Positions 42,877-52,822 are shown, counted from the stretch's first letter. The stretch is 64,000 bases of DNA from Piscinibacter defluvii (GCF_004011805.1 NZ_RCHJ01000013.1:186001-250000), one strand, 5' to 3'. Translations and numbers: made by a program. The notes: generated from the sequence alone by a model not told the origin.

Positions 42877-44118
42877 TCAGACGACGCGCTGGGCACGCAG
42901 GGCGGCGATCGCCTCCGGCTCGAGGCCCAGCCAGTCGTGCAGCACCTCCTCGCAGTGCTGACCGAGCGTCGGCGGTGCGCTGCGATACGCCACCGGCGAC
43001 TCCGACAGGCGGATCGGGTTGGCCACCAGCGGGACGGCGGACGCCTCCTGGTGCGGGAGTTCCACGCGCAGGCCACGGGCGCGCACCTGTTCGTTGTCGA
43101 ACACCCGGTCCAGCGTGTTGATCGGGCCGCAGGGCACGTTCGCGGCTTCCATCGCGGCGATCCAGTCGTCGGTGCGGCGTGTCCGGGTGATTTCGCCGAT
43201 CGCCGCCACCAGTGCGTCGCGATGCCTCACCCGCTGCGGGTTGGTCGCGTACCGCTCGTCGCGCGCCCAGTCCGCCCGGCCGAGCACGCCACAGAACGAG
43301 GCGAACTGGCTGTCGTTGCCGACCGTAACGATCATGTGGCCGTCCGCGGTCGGGAAGTCCTGGTAGGGCACGATGCTCGGGTGGGCATTGCCCATGCGCT
43401 GCGGCACGCGGCCGCCGACCAGGAAGTTCGAGGCCTGGTTGGCCAGCGCCGCCACCTGCACGTCCAGCAGCGCCAGATCGACGTGCTGGCCGGTGCCGCT
43501 GACATGGCGGCGCTGCAGCGCGGCCAGCACCGCCACCGCCGCGTACAGGCCGGTCATCACGTCGGTGAGCGCCACGCCCACCTTCAGCGGCCCGCCACCG
43601 GCTTCGCCGTCAGGGCGCCCGGTGATGCTCATCAACCCGCCCATGCCCTGCATCAGGAAGTCGTAGCCGGGGCGCTCGGCATAGGGCCCGGTCTGGCCGA
43701 AGCCGGTGATCGAGCAGTAGATCAGGCGCGGGTTGAGCGGCGCCAGGCTCGCGTAGTCGAGCCCGTACTGCGCCAGGCCACCGACCTTGAAGTTCTCCAG
43801 CAGCACGTCTGCGCCCAGCGCCAGCTCGCGCACCAGGCGCTGCCCCTCCGGGTTCGACAGGTCGACCGTCAGCGAGCGCTTGTTGCGGTTCGCGCTCAGG
43901 AAGTAGGCCGACTCGGCACTCGCGCTGCCGTCGTCGCGCTGCAGCCAGGGCGGGCCCCAGGCGCGTGTGTCGTCGCCGCTGCCCGGGCGCTCGACCTTGA
44001 CGACATCCGCGCCCAGGTCGGCCAGCAACTGGCTGCACCACGGGCCGGCCAGCACCCGCGAGAGGTCGAGCACGCGCAGGCCGGCCAGCGCGCCCGGTGG
44101 CAGGGCGGGGCGCTCCAC
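42877..44118 (-). CDS. CaiB/BaiF family CoA-transferase (probably glutarate-activating)
   Basis: Class III CoA-transferase of 413 residues. Family features: LAGLRVLDLSRVLAGPWCSQLLADLGADVVKVE at the N-terminus, NRNKRSLTVDLSNPEGQRLV, and GYDFLMQGMGGLMSITG, whose Asp is the position that forms the acyl-anhydride intermediate. The gene begins two bases after the glutaryl-CoA dehydrogenase stop, so it likely transfers CoA to glutarate (as SUGCT-type enzymes do) to feed that enzyme. No ATG is available nearby; the GTG at 44118 puts the family start at the right place and relies on translational coupling. Confidence 0.9.
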   Translation of the reverse strand: MERPALPPGALAGLRVLDLSRVLAGPWCSQLLADLGADVVKVERPGSGDDTRAWGPPWLQRDDGSASAESAYFLSANRNKRSLTVDLSNPEGQRLVRELALGADVLLENFKVGGLAQYGLDYASLAPLNPRLIYCSITGFGQTGPYAERPGYDFLMQGMGGLMSITGRPDGEAGGGPLKVGVALTDVMTGLYAAVAVLAALQRRHVSGTGQHVDLALLDVQVAALANQASNFLVGGRVPQRMGNAHPSIVPYQDFPTADGHMIVTVGNDSQFASFCGVLGRADWARDERYATNPQRVRHRDALVAAIGEITRTRRTDDWIAAMEAANVPCGPINTLDRVFDNEQVRARGLRVELPHQEASAVPLVANPIRLSESPVAYRSAPPTLGQHCEEVLHDWLGLEPEAIAALRAQRVV

Positions 44119-44120
44119 GC

Positions 44121-45308
44121 TCAGAACGCCGCGATGCCGGTGATCGCCCGGCCGAGGATCAGCGCGTGCACGTCGTGGGTGCCCTCGTAGGTGTTGACCA
44201 CCTCGAGGTTGACGAGGTGGCGCGCCACGCCGAACTCGTCGCTGATGCCGTTGCCGCCGAGCATGTCGCGCGCGGTGCGGGCGATCTCGAGAGCCTTGCC
44301 GCAGGAGTTGCGCTTCATGATCGAGGTGATCTCGACCGCGGCCGTGCCCTCGTCCTTCATGCGCCCGAGCCGCAGGCAACCCTGCAGGCCGAGCGTGATG
44401 TCGGTCAGCATGTCGGCAAGCTTCTTCTGCACCAGCTGGTTGGCCGCCAGGGGCTTGCCGAACTGCTTGCGGTCGAGCACGTACTGGCGGGCGCGATGGA
44501 AGCAGTCCTCCGCCGCGCCGAGCGCGCCCCAGGCAATGCCGTAGCGCGCGCTGTTCAGGCAGGTGAACGGGCCCTTCAGGCCGCGCACCTCGGGGAAGGC
44601 GTTCTCCTCGGGGCAGAACACCTCGTCCATCACGATCTCGCCGGTGACCGAGGCGCGCAGGCCGACCTTGCCGTGGATGGCCGGAGCGCTCAGTCCCTTC
44701 CAGCCCTTCTCGAGCACAAAACCGCGGATGGCCCCCGCGTCGTCCTTGGCCCAGACCACGAACACGTCGGCGATCGGGCTGTTGGTGATCCACATCTTGC
44801 TGCCGGTGAGTGCATAACCGCCGGGCACCTTCTTCGCGCGCGACACCATGCTGCCGGGGTCGGAGCCGTGGTTCGGCTCGGTCAGGCCGAAGCAGCCGAT
44901 CCACTCGCCGCGCGCCAGCTTCGGCAGGTACTTCTGTTTCTGCGCCTCGGTGCCGAACTCGTTGATGGGCACCATCACCAGCGAGCTCTGCACGCTCATC
45001 ATCGAGCGATAGCCCGAGTCGACGCGCTCGACCTCGTGCGCCACAAGCCCGTAGCTGACGTAGTTCAGCCCGGCGCCGCCATAGGCTTCGGGAATGGTGG
45101 GCCCGAGCAGGCCGAGTTCGCCCATCTCCCGGAAGATGCCGGCATCGGTGCGCTCGTGGCGGAAGGCTTCGAGCACGCGTGGCGCGAGGCGCTCCTGGCA
45201 GTACGTGCGGGCCGAGTCGCGCACCATGCGCTCCTCGTCGCTCAGCTGGGCGTCGAGCAGCAAGGGATCGTCCCAGTGGAAGCTGGCCTTGGTGTGATTG
45301 GAACTCAT
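44121..45308 (-). CDS. gcdH: Glutaryl-CoA dehydrogenase
   Basis: Decarboxylating acyl-CoA dehydrogenase of 395 residues, the family's normal size, converting glutaryl-CoA to crotonyl-CoA in lysine, tryptophan and glutarate degradation. Markers are [22 protein letters not shown] at the start, [16 protein letters not shown] (FAD and substrate loop), [25 protein letters not shown], and [21 protein letters not shown] with the catalytic Glu in TYEGT. Substrate assignment comes from the overall pattern and from the adjacent CoA-transferase and LysR genes. ATG 45308 has GGTGATCC-like upstream sequence but no strong Shine-Dalgarno. Confidence 0.94.
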   Translation of the reverse strand: MSSNHTKASFHWDDPLLLDAQLSDEERMVRDSARTYCQERLAPRVLEAFRHERTDAGIFREMGELGLLGPTIPEAYGGAGLNYVSYGLVAHEVERVDSGYRSMMSVQSSLVMVPINEFGTEAQKQKYLPKLARGEWIGCFGLTEPNHGSDPGSMVSRAKKVPGGYALTGSKMWITNSPIADVFVVWAKDDAGAIRGFVLEKGWKGLSAPAIHGKVGLRASVTGEIVMDEVFCPEENAFPEVRGLKGPFTCLNSARYGIAWGALGAAEDCFHRARQYVLDRKQFGKPLAANQLVQKKLADMLTDITLGLQGCLRLGRMKDEGTAAVEITSIMKRNSCGKALEIARTARDMLGGNGISDEFGVARHLVNLEVVNTYEGTHDVHALILGRAITGIAAF

Positions 45309-45365
45309 CTCAGGATCACCGCAGAAGAAACGAAGTGTCGGGACTCTAGAGGCGATTGTTCCCGT

Positions 45366-45409
45366 GCGCAAACGACATGTTTGCACCGTCTTGTGCGTCA
45401 GACGCACAA
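45366..45409. promoter_or_regulatory. Two operator-like dyads between gcdH and the LysR gene
   Basis: The 111-base divergent region contains a perfect dyad TTGTGCGTC-A-GACGCACAA (45391-45409), 11 bases before the LysR ATG. A second dyad has GCAAAC (45368-45373) and GTTTGC (45379-45384) arms spaced by 5 bases. The first contains a T-N11-A-type LysR core. Their location on the gcdH promoter side fits a LysR recall/activation pair controlling gcdH and autoregulating the LysR gene. Confidence 0.65.
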
Positions 45410-45419
45410 TAGCCAGGTC

Positions 45420-46316
45420 ATGCGCCGGAAGATCCCGTCCACGGGCGCTCTCGCCGCCTTCGAGGCGGCGGCGCGCCACCAGAGCTACACCAAGGCGGCC
45501 GAAGAACTCGCGGTGACGCAGAGTGCGGTCTGCCGCCAGATCGCCGCGCTGGAGGAGTTCCTCGGTGTGCGCCTGTTCCAGCGCAGCCGTCGCGGGGTGG
45601 CACTGACCGACGCCGGGCAGCGTTACGGCCGGCAGGTGAGGGCGCGGCTGGAGGAGGTCGAGCGCGATGCGCTGGAACTGATGTCGCGCGGCGCCGAGGG
45701 TGTGGCGCTCGAACTCGGCGTGGTACCGACCTTCGCCACCAAGTGGCTGCTGCCGCGCCTGCCCGGCTTCACCCGGGCGCACCCGTCGATCCAGGTGCAC
45801 CTGACGGCGCGCACGCGGCCCTTCCTGTTCGACGACACGCCGTTCCATGCCGCGATCCACGCCGGCACCGGCGCGTGGCCGGGCACCGAAGGTCTGTTCC
45901 TGCTGCCGGAGAGCCTGGTGGCCGTGGCCAGTCCGGCGCTGGCCGCGGGGCGGCGCGACTTCACCGCGGGCGACTGGCGCAACGTGGTGCTGCTGCAGCA
46001 GGGCACGCGGCCCTACGCCTGGCGCGACTGGTTCGCCGCACAGGGGCTGCGGGTCGAAGGCGACCTGGCCGGCCCGCGGCTGGAACTGTTCTCCATGCTC
46101 GCCGAGGCGGCGACCCGAAGCATGGGCGTCGCCCTGGTGCCGCCGTTCCTCGTGGAAGACGAACTCGCGCGTGGGTCGCTCGTGACCGTCTCGCCGCAGG
46201 CCGTGCCGAGCGGCCGGGCCTATCGCCTGATCTATCCGGAGCGCGAATCCGGCAGTGCCGCGCTGCGCCTCTTCGGCACCTGGCTGCAGACGCAGGCGCA
46301 GGCGGCCGCAGCCTGA
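45420..46316 (+). CDS. LysR-family regulator (GcvA/GcdR-like)
   Basis: LysR-type regulator of 298 residues. The winged helix-turn-helix spans residues ~6-65 ([42 protein letters not shown]), followed by a linker helix and a periplasmic-binding-protein-like effector domain ([30 protein letters not shown]), which resembles GcvA-type regulators. It is divergent from gcdH, the classical arrangement for a regulator of that operon, so glutarate or glutaryl-CoA is a reasonable inducer. ATG 45420 is adjacent to a perfect 19-bp palindrome. Confidence 0.93.
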   Translation: MRRKIPSTGALAAFEAAARHQSYTKAAEELAVTQSAVCRQIAALEEFLGVRLFQRSRRGVALTDAGQRYGRQVRARLEEVERDALELMSRGAEGVALELGVVPTFATKWLLPRLPGFTRAHPSIQVHLTARTRPFLFDDTPFHAAIHAGTGAWPGTEGLFLLPESLVAVASPALAAGRRDFTAGDWRNVVLLQQGTRPYAWRDWFAAQGLRVEGDLAGPRLELFSMLAEAATRSMGVALVPPFLVEDELARGSLVTVSPQAVPSGRAYRLIYPERESGSAALRLFGTWLQTQAQAAAA

Positions 46317-46328
46317 TCGGCATCAAGG

Positions 46329-46364
46329 ATTATTATTGAGAAGCATTCCTATTTGAGCTAGGAT
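46329..46364 (+). promoter_or_regulatory. Promoter overlapped by a Fur-box-like sequence, upstream of bfd
   Basis: TTGAGA (46336-46341) and TAGGAT (46359-46364) are separated by exactly 17 bases, a good sigma-70 promoter. The -35 side is embedded in an AT-rich stretch ATTATTATTGAGAAGCATTC that matches the alternating Fur-box pattern (compare GATAATGATAATCATTATC). It stands out from the GC-rich surroundings. Repression by Fur-Fe2+ and derepression under iron starvation are expected. Confidence 0.75.
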
Positions 46365-46393
46365 GGCTGCATCCGCACCGAGGACCGCGCGCC

Positions 46394-46615
46394 ATGATCG
46401 TCTGCCTGTGCCATCGCATCTCCGATCGCGACATCGTCCGGGCGGTGGAGTCGGGCACCGACTGCTTCGAGGCGCTGCAGGACGACACGCGGCTGGCTTC
46501 ATCCTGCGGGTGCTGCCACGACTGTGCGCGGGATGTGTTCGAGAACGCGCGGCAGCGGGTCTGTGCCGGCGGCGCCGCGCAAGAGCGGCGCGTCATCGCG
46601 CTGGTGGCCGGCTAA
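46394..46615 (+). CDS. bfd: Bacterioferritin-associated ferredoxin (Bfd-like, [2Fe-2S])
   Basis: A 73-residue [2Fe-2S] protein: MIVCLCHRISDRDIVRAVESG contains the CxC pair and SSCGCCHDCARDVF the later cysteines, giving the CxC...CxxC arrangement of Bfd/NirB-type BFD domains. Bfd reduces ferric iron in bacterioferritin so that it can be released. The upstream promoter carries a Fur-box-like site, as expected of an iron-starvation gene. No bacterioferritin gene is adjacent in this window. Confidence 0.92.
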   Translation: MIVCLCHRISDRDIVRAVESGTDCFEALQDDTRLASSCGCCHDCARDVFENARQRVCAGGAAQERRVIALVAG

Positions 46616-46633
46616 GCGCCGACCGGGCCGTCG

Positions 46634-46891
46634 TCAGGCCGCCGCCGCCGCTGAAGCGGCGATGCATTGGTTGCACTTGCCCACCCCGGGCAGACGCGGA
46701 TCGGGGCGTCCATCGCCGGTCTTGAAATTGGCCTGGCAGCGCCGGCACACATACATCTTCGAACTCGACATCATCGGGCGGATGCCCGGCTCGGAGGCCG
46801 GACGTGCGGCGGTGTACTCGGCCTGCGTCTGGCGCAGCTTGGGCGTGCTGTCGTTGGTCGGCATGGGTGGCGAGGAGCGTCGAGTCGTCAT
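46634..46891 (-). CDS. Small CxxC zinc-ribbon-like protein, hypothetical
   Basis: Possible 85-residue protein. Its C-terminal half, MYVCRRCQANFKTGDGRPDPRLPGVGKCNQC given here only in part by its cysteines (CRRC and CNQC, spaced about 22 residues), has the two CxxC knuckles of a zinc ribbon, followed by an Ala run. The N-terminal half is low-complexity and polar. Starts at 46891, 46864 or near the MMSSSK methionines are all possible; none has a good ribosome binding site. Paired knuckles are unlikely by chance, but expression is unproven. Confidence 0.5.
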   Translation of the reverse strand: MTTRRSSPPMPTNDSTPKLRQTQAEYTAARPASEPGIRPMMSSSKMYVCRRCQANFKTGDGRPDPRLPGVGKCNQCIAASAAAAA

Positions 46892-47053
46892 AGGGGGAGG
46901 CGAAGAGCGAGGGCAGGCTCGATGCAGATGGGGGCGCCGGCGCCTGCGTCAACCCGCTATTGTCGGCGGAATCCGGCCGGACGGCGCAACAGGATGCACG
47001 AGAGGTCGCTCAGGCGACTCTGTCTTGGCCGCCGCGACGCTAGAGTGCCGGCC

Positions 47054-47659
47054 ATGGAACGCCCCATCATCGCGCTGGATGCCGACGGCGTCCTGCTCGA
47101 CTACCACCTGGCCTACGCCGACGCCTGGCAGCGCGCCTTCGGCGAGTACCCGGCCGAGCGCGATCCGCAGGCCTACTGGCCGATGGACCGATGGCAGGTC
47201 GAACGTCTCGGCCTGATCAAGCGGGCGCGCTTCCGCGCCGAGTTCGGCGAGCCGTTCTGGTCCACCGTTCCGTCGATCCCCGGGGCGGTCGAGGCCTGCC
47301 ACCGGCTGCACGCGGCCGGCTACACGCTGGTGTGCGTGTCGGCGCTCGAGCCGCGCTTCGAGGACGCCCGGCGCCGCAACCTGCGCGCGCTGGATTTCCC
47401 GATCGAGCGCGTCATCGCCACCGGCGACGCCGGCCGGGACCGCAGCCCGAAGGCCGATGCCGTCGAACAGCTCGCGCCGCAGGCCTTCGTCGACGATTAC
47501 CTGCCGTACTTCCGCGGCATCCCGGGCCCGGTGCACACGGCGCTGGTGACCCGCGGTGCGCCCAACGGCAGCCCGAACGTCGGGCCCGAGCTCGAGCTGG
47601 CCTCGAGCACGCATCACGACCTGGCCGATTTCGTCGACTACTGGCTCGCGCGGCGCTGA
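47054..47659 (+). CDS. HAD-superfamily hydrolase
   Basis: A 201-residue haloacid-dehalogenase-fold protein. Motif I is IIALDADGVLLDYH (DxDG, nucleophile Asp plus general acid Asp), and motif II-like VCVSALEP and motif IV-like FVDDYLPYF follow, with RDRSPKAD supplying the lysine of motif III. Most similar in layout to small phosphatases with a short cap (WPMDRWQVERLGL region). ATG 47054 has a GCCGGCC context without a strong ribosome binding site. The substrate is unknown. A bidirectional hairpin follows the stop. Confidence 0.88.
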   Translation: MERPIIALDADGVLLDYHLAYADAWQRAFGEYPAERDPQAYWPMDRWQVERLGLIKRARFRAEFGEPFWSTVPSIPGAVEACHRLHAAGYTLVCVSALEPRFEDARRRNLRALDFPIERVIATGDAGRDRSPKADAVEQLAPQAFVDDYLPYFRGIPGPVHTALVTRGAPNGSPNVGPELELASSTHHDLADFVDYWLARR

Positions 47660-47660
47660 A

Positions 47661-47688
47661 ATGAAAAGGGGCTGGCGCGGCCAGCCCC
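47661..47688 (-). terminator. Rho-independent terminator of hppA
   Basis: GGGGCTGG (47668-47675) pairs with CCAGCCCC (47681-47688) around a 5-base loop. On the minus strand the stem is followed by TTTTC, so it terminates the membrane pyrophosphatase transcript; the HAD gene ends 9 bases away on the other strand. Confidence 0.75.
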
Positions 47689-47708
47689 CGAGGTCGGGCG
47701 AGACGGGC

Positions 47709-49871
47709 TCAGTTGCTCGCTGCCGATGCCGGCGCGGCAGGCGCCGTGACGGCCGGCGGGCTGGCCTCGTGTGATGCCGCCTTGCTGGTGGCACCGCTCA
47801 TCGGCAACAGCGGCACGATCAGCAGTGCCACGATGTTGATGATCTTGATCAGCGGGTTGACGGCCGGGCCAGCGGTGTCCTTGTAGGGGTCGCCGACCGT
47901 GTCGCCGGTCACTGCGGCCTTGTGCGCCTCGCCGCCCTTCTTGTGGGTCACGCCGGCATCGTCCTTGAAGCCTTCCTCGATCAGCTTCTTGGCGTTGTCC
48001 CAGGCGCCGCCGCCGGTGCACATCGAGATGGCGACGAACAGGCCGGTGACGATGGTGCCCATCAGCAGGCCGCCGAGCGCGGCCGGGCCGAGGAACAGGC
48101 CGACCAGGATCGGCACCACCACCGGCAACAGCGATGGGATGATCATCTCCTTGATCGCCGCGGTGGTCAGCATGTCGACCGCCTTGCCGTACTCGGGCTT
48201 GCCGGTGCCTTCCATGATGCCCTTGATGTCGCGGAACTGGCGGCGCACCTCGACCACCACCGAGCCCGCGGCGCGGCCGACCGCCTCCATCGCCATCGCG
48301 CCGAACAGGTAGGGGATCAGGCCGCCGATGAACAGGCCGATGATCACCATGTGGTTCGACAGGTCGAACGAGACGTGCATGCCGCGCGCCTCGAGCGCGT
48401 GCGTGTAGTCGGCGAACAGCACCAGCGCGGCCAAGCCGGCCGAGCCGATCGCGTAGCCCTTGGTGACCGCCTTGGTGGTGTTGCCCACTGCGTCCAGCGG
48501 GTCGGTGATCTCGCGCACCTCCGGCGGCAGCTCGGCCATCTCGGCGATGCCGCCGGCGTTGTCGGTGATCGGGCCGTAGGCGTCCAGCGCGACCACGATG
48601 CCGGCCATGCTCAGCATCGAGGTGGCGGCGATCGCGATGCCGTACAGGCCGGCCAGCATGTAGGACACGATGATCGCAATGCAGACCATGATCACCGGCC
48701 ATGCGGTCGACTTCATGCTCACGCCCAGGCCGGCGATGATGTTGGTGCCGTGGCCGGTGGTGGAGGCCTGCGCGACGTGCTTGACCGGCGCGTACTGCGT
48801 GCCGGTGTAGTACTCGGTGATCCACACCAGGCCGGCGGTCAGCAGCAGGCCCACGGCGCAGGCGCCGATCAGGCGCATCTGCGAGCCGGCGGCGCCGAGC
48901 GCGTTGTCGGGCACGACCAGCATCGTCACGCCGACGAAGGCGATGAACGACAGCACGCCGGCGACGATCAGGCCCTTGTAGAGCGCCGGCATCACGTTCT
49001 TCATGCCGGGCGTGGCCTTGACGAAGCCGCAGCCGATGATCGAGGCGATGATCGACACGCCGCCCAGCACCAGCGGGTACACGGCCGCGGCCATCGGCGC
49101 GGCGCTGACCATCAGCGCGCCGAGCGCCATCGTGGCGATCAGCGTCACCGCGTAGGTCTCGAACAGGTCGGCGGCCATGCCGGCGCAGTCGCCGACGTTG
49201 TCGCCTACGTTGTCGGCGATCACCGCCGGGTTGCGCGGATCGTCCTCGGGGATGCCGGCCTCGACCTTGCCGACCAGGTCGGCGCCGACGTCCGCGCCCT
49301 TGGTGAAGATGCCGCCGCCCAGGCGCGCGAAGATCGAGATCAGCGAGGAGCCGAAGGCCAGGCCGAGCAGCGGCTTGAGCGTGGCCGACAGGCTCTTGTC
49401 CGGCGTGAGGTTGCCGTTGCCGGTGATGAACCAGAAGAAGATGCCCACGCCCAGCAGGCCCAGGCCCACCACCAGCATGCCGGTGATCGCGCCGCCCTTG
49501 AAGGCGACGTTCAGCGCCGGACCGATGCCCTGCGTGGCGGCCTGCGCGGTGCGCACGTTGGCGCGCACCGAGACGTTCATGCCGATGAAGCCGCAGGCGC
49601 CGGAGAGCACCGCGCCGACCACGAAGCCCACGGCGGTGGTGCCGTCCAGGAAGATGCCGATCAGGATGGCCAGCACGACGCCGACGATGCCGATGGTCTT
49701 GTACTGCCGCGCCAGGTAGGCCGCCGCGCCCTGCTGGATCGCGCCGGCGATCTCCTGCATGCGCGCATTGCCGGCGCTCTGGCCGAGGATCCAGCTTCGC
49801 TGCACGAAGCCGTAGACGACCGCGGCCAGGCCACAGGCCAGCGCCAGGTACAACGCCACGTTGGTGGACAT
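47709..49871 (-). CDS. hppA: Membrane-bound proton-pumping pyrophosphatase, K+-independent type
   Basis: Integral membrane pyrophosphatase of 720 residues with about 16 helices that couples PPi hydrolysis to proton transport. Catalytic blocks are [41 protein letters not shown] and [15 protein letters not shown]. The K+-dependence position reads [10 protein letters not shown]: lysine rather than alanine marks the K+-independent class. The last ~30 residues are an Ala/Pro tail beyond the usual end. ATG 49871 has AAGGAG upstream. The soluble pyrophosphatase gene ppa is divergent, 231 bases away. Confidence 0.97.
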   Translation of the reverse strand: MSTNVALYLALACGLAAVVYGFVQRSWILGQSAGNARMQEIAGAIQQGAAAYLARQYKTIGIVGVVLAILIGIFLDGTTAVGFVVGAVLSGACGFIGMNVSVRANVRTAQAATQGIGPALNVAFKGGAITGMLVVGLGLLGVGIFFWFITGNGNLTPDKSLSATLKPLLGLAFGSSLISIFARLGGGIFTKGADVGADLVGKVEAGIPEDDPRNPAVIADNVGDNVGDCAGMAADLFETYAVTLIATMALGALMVSAAPMAAAVYPLVLGGVSIIASIIGCGFVKATPGMKNVMPALYKGLIVAGVLSFIAFVGVTMLVVPDNALGAAGSQMRLIGACAVGLLLTAGLVWITEYYTGTQYAPVKHVAQASTTGHGTNIIAGLGVSMKSTAWPVIMVCIAIIVSYMLAGLYGIAIAATSMLSMAGIVVALDAYGPITDNAGGIAEMAELPPEVREITDPLDAVGNTTKAVTKGYAIGSAGLAALVLFADYTHALEARGMHVSFDLSNHMVIIGLFIGGLIPYLFGAMAMEAVGRAAGSVVVEVRRQFRDIKGIMEGTGKPEYGKAVDMLTTAAIKEMIIPSLLPVVVPILVGLFLGPAALGGLLMGTIVTGLFVAISMCTGGGAWDNAKKLIEEGFKDDAGVTHKKGGEAHKAAVTGDTVGDPYKDTAGPAVNPLIKIINIVALLIVPLLPMSGATSKAASHEASPPAVTAPAAPASAASN

Positions 49872-50102
49872 CAGGGGATCTCCTTCCTCGTCTCGAGTTC
49901 GATGGAATGTGAGGCAGGCTGCGCACGGCGCAGGCTCGCGCCGCCCCGCCCGCGGGACCGCGGCATGCTACGGGATGGCTCGCGGCAAAGGCAACGCCGA
50001 CCACATGGTGTTTTCCAGCGTTCCGTGCGGCAGGTCAATGTGTCAGGCCGCAGACAGTGCGCTGCGTAGAATCGACCGCAGTCCAAACGCTTTGAGCCCA
50101 CC

Positions 50103-50642
50103 ATGAGCCTGCACAACGTGACCCCCGGCGCCAAGGCGCCCGACGAGTTCAACGTGATCATCGAGATCCCGATGAATGCCGACCCGATCAAGTACGAGGT
50201 GGACAAGGAATCGGGCGCGATGTTCGTCGATCGCTTCATGACCACCGCGATGCACTACCCGTGCAACTACGGCTACGTGCCGATGACGCTGGCCGACGAC
50301 GGCGATCCGGTCGACGTGCTGGTGATCACGCCGTACGCGCTGTCGCCGGGCGTGGTGGTCACCTGCCGGCCGCTGGGCGTGCTCAAGATGGACGACGAGG
50401 CCGGCGGTGACGCCAAGCTGCTGGCCGTGCCAATCACCAAGGTCTGCCCGATCTACAGCCACTGGAACAAGCCCGAGGACATCAACCAGATGCGCCTGAA
50501 GGCGATCCAGCACTTCTTCGAGCACTACAAGGACCTGGAAGCCGGCAAGTGGGTCAAGGTGCAGGGCTGGGAAGGGCCGGAGGCGGCCAAGCGCGAAGTC
50601 TCGGAGGGCATCGCGAGCTACCAGCGCAGCAAGCAGGGCTGA
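50103..50642 (+). CDS. ppa: Inorganic pyrophosphatase, soluble family I
   Basis: Cytosolic family I pyrophosphatase of 179 residues. The Mg2+-binding signature is [37 protein letters not shown] and [10 protein letters not shown] complete the active site. It hydrolyses PPi from biosynthesis irreversibly. A TAGAAT at 50067-50072 is a candidate -10, 31 bases before the ATG. Divergent from hppA, so two competing PPi sinks share a promoter region. Confidence 0.97.
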   Translation: MSLHNVTPGAKAPDEFNVIIEIPMNADPIKYEVDKESGAMFVDRFMTTAMHYPCNYGYVPMTLADDGDPVDVLVITPYALSPGVVVTCRPLGVLKMDDEAGGDAKLLAVPITKVCPIYSHWNKPEDINQMRLKAIQHFFEHYKDLEAGKWVKVQGWEGPEAAKREVSEGIASYQRSKQG

Positions 50643-50654
50643 AGGCCGCGGGTC

Positions 50655-51809
50655 TCAGGCCTTGAACGGCCGGCGTTCGTCGAGTTCGTCGAGGTACTCG
50701 GCGACGCCAGCGCCCTCGCGCTCGAGGTAGTCGGCCACGGCCTGGGCGAACTGCGGGTGTGCGAGCCAGTGGGCCGAGCCGGTGGCCACCGGCAGCAGCC
50801 CGCGCGCCATCTTGTGCTCGCCCTGCGCGCCGCCCTCGAAGCGCCGATAGCCGTTCGCGATGCACCAGGCCAGCGGCTGGTAGTAGCAGGCCTCGAAGTG
50901 CAGGCAGCTCACGTGTTCGGTGCAGCCCCAGTAGCGCCCGAACGCGGCGCGCCGCGGCGGGTCGAGCGCGATCAGCGAGGCCGCGACGCGCTCGCTGCCG
51001 CGGCGCGCCACGAACATCAGCCAATGGCGCGCCATGGTCGCCTGCATGCGGGCGAAGAAGTCCCGCGTCAGGTAGGGCATCGAATGGTGCGCGCGGTAGG
51101 TGAGGGTGTAGCAGCGGTAGAAGAAGTCCCAGTCGGCGGTCGTGATGGCCTCGCCCTCGAGGGCCTCGAACACGATGCCGGCCTCGGCGACGCGGCGCCG
51201 CTCCTGCTGGATCTTCTTGCGCTTGTCGCGCTGCAGGGCGGCCAGGAAGGCCGCGAAGTCGGCATAGGGTGTGTCCTCCGGGTTGAGCCAGTGGAACTGC
51301 ACCGTGCGGCGCGCCAGCCAGCCGGGGTCCTCGGTCGCCGCACGGTCGGCCTCGCTCGTGAACAGCAGGTGGACGGACGAGAGCTCGTTGTCGGTCGCGA
51401 TGCGTCGCATCGCCGTGGCCAGCGCGGCGCGTGCCGCCGGCTCGGCGGCGAGCAGCCGGTCGCCCGGCACCGGCGTGAAGGGCACCGCACACAGCAGCTT
51501 CGGGTAATAGTCCAGACCATGGCGCTGGTAGGCATCGGCCCAGGCCCAGTCGAACACGTACTCGCCGTAGGAGTGCGACTTCAGGTACAGCGGGCAGGCT
51601 GCCACCAGCGCGCCGCCGCGCCGCGCCGCCAGGAACTGCGGCTGCCAGCCGGTGCGCGCCGTCGCGCTGCCCGACTCGTGCAGCGCGAGCAGGTACTCGT
51701 GGCGCATGAACGGGGTCGGCGCAGCACCGTTGTCGAGCAGCGTGTTCCATTCTCGTGCGTCGATCCGGCCGGGCTCGCCAACCACGCGGACCTCGAGGGA
51801 GAAGCTCAT
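50655..51809 (-). CDS. FemAB-like GNAT-family protein (DUF482/COG3146)
   Basis: A 384-residue acyltransferase-like protein with two GNAT-type halves: the N-terminal block WNTLLDNGAAPTPFMRHEYLLALHES and central KSHSYGEYVFDWAWADAYQRHG, then DKRKKIQQERRRVAEAGI, FGRYWGCTEHVSCLHFEACYYQPLAWCIANG, FEGGAQGEHKMARGLLP. This set is characteristic of the COG3146/DUF482 family, often called peptidoglycan-biosynthesis-like (FemAB-related), but with no proven reaction. ATG 51809. It converges with ppa (12 bases) and diverges from glnB (67 bases). Confidence 0.88.
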   Translation of the reverse strand: MSFSLEVRVVGEPGRIDAREWNTLLDNGAAPTPFMRHEYLLALHESGSATARTGWQPQFLAARRGGALVAACPLYLKSHSYGEYVFDWAWADAYQRHGLDYYPKLLCAVPFTPVPGDRLLAAEPAARAALATAMRRIATDNELSSVHLLFTSEADRAATEDPGWLARRTVQFHWLNPEDTPYADFAAFLAALQRDKRKKIQQERRRVAEAGIVFEALEGEAITTADWDFFYRCYTLTYRAHHSMPYLTRDFFARMQATMARHWLMFVARRGSERVAASLIALDPPRRAAFGRYWGCTEHVSCLHFEACYYQPLAWCIANGYRRFEGGAQGEHKMARGLLPVATGSAHWLAHPQFAQAVADYLEREGAGVAEYLDELDERRPFKA

Positions 51810-51822
51810 GCGGCGATGGTAG

Positions 51823-52215
<393 letters not shown>

Positions 52216-52234
52216 GCGGCGCACCGGGCCGGGC

Positions 52235-52822
52235 TCAGATCGCCCGGTAATCGTCCGGCGCGGTGGCGCCGGGCACGGCGGCGGCGATCGCGTCGAGCAG
52301 ACGCGCCGGATCACCATCCACCTGCAGCAGCCCGTGCTGCGGCGGCGAGACGAAACCCTGCATCACCGTCTGCTGCAGGAAGGCCAGCAGCGCGTCGTAG
52401 TACCCGGCGGCATTCAGCAGGCCGACCGGCTTGTCGTGGTAGCCGAGCTGGCGCCAGGTCCAGACCTCGAACAGTTCCTCGAAGGTGCCGATGCCGCCCG
52501 GCAGCGCGACGAAGGCGTCGCTGCGTTCGGCCATCAGGCGCTTGCGCTGGTGCATGGTGTCGACCACGTGCAGTTCGGTCAGGCCGGCATGCCCCACCTC
52601 GCGCTGCATCAGCGAGCGCGGGATCACGCCGACCACCGGCGCACCGCCGGCCAGCGCAGCATCGGCCACCAGGCCCATCAGCCCGGCGCGGCCTCCGCCG
52701 TAGACCAGCTGCCAGCCGCGACGGGCGATCTCGGCACCGACCGCCCGGGCCGCCGCGGCGAAGGCCGGTGTCGCGCCCTCCCGCGAGCCGCAGTAGACGC
52801 ACAGCGACAGGCGCGCCGTCAT
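52235..52822 (-). CDS. LOG family cytokinin-riboside phosphoribohydrolase-like protein
   Basis: Rossmann-like LOG protein of 195 residues with the signature PGGIGTFEELFEVWTW (PGGxGTxxE), YGGGRAGLMGLVADAAL and TMHQRKRLMAERSDAFVALPGG. The family hydrolyses the N-glycosidic bond of nucleoside 5'-monophosphates to release base and ribose phosphate; the bacterial physiological substrate is uncertain. ATG 52822 overlaps the dgkA stop (ATGA), making it the last gene of a six-gene reverse-strand run that begins at 55486. Confidence 0.92.
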   Translation of the reverse strand: MTARLSLCVYCGSREGATPAFAAAARAVGAEIARRGWQLVYGGGRAGLMGLVADAALAGGAPVVGVIPRSLMQREVGHAGLTELHVVDTMHQRKRLMAERSDAFVALPGGIGTFEELFEVWTWRQLGYHDKPVGLLNAAGYYDALLAFLQQTVMQGFVSPPQHGLLQVDGDPARLLDAIAAAVPGATAPDDYRAI

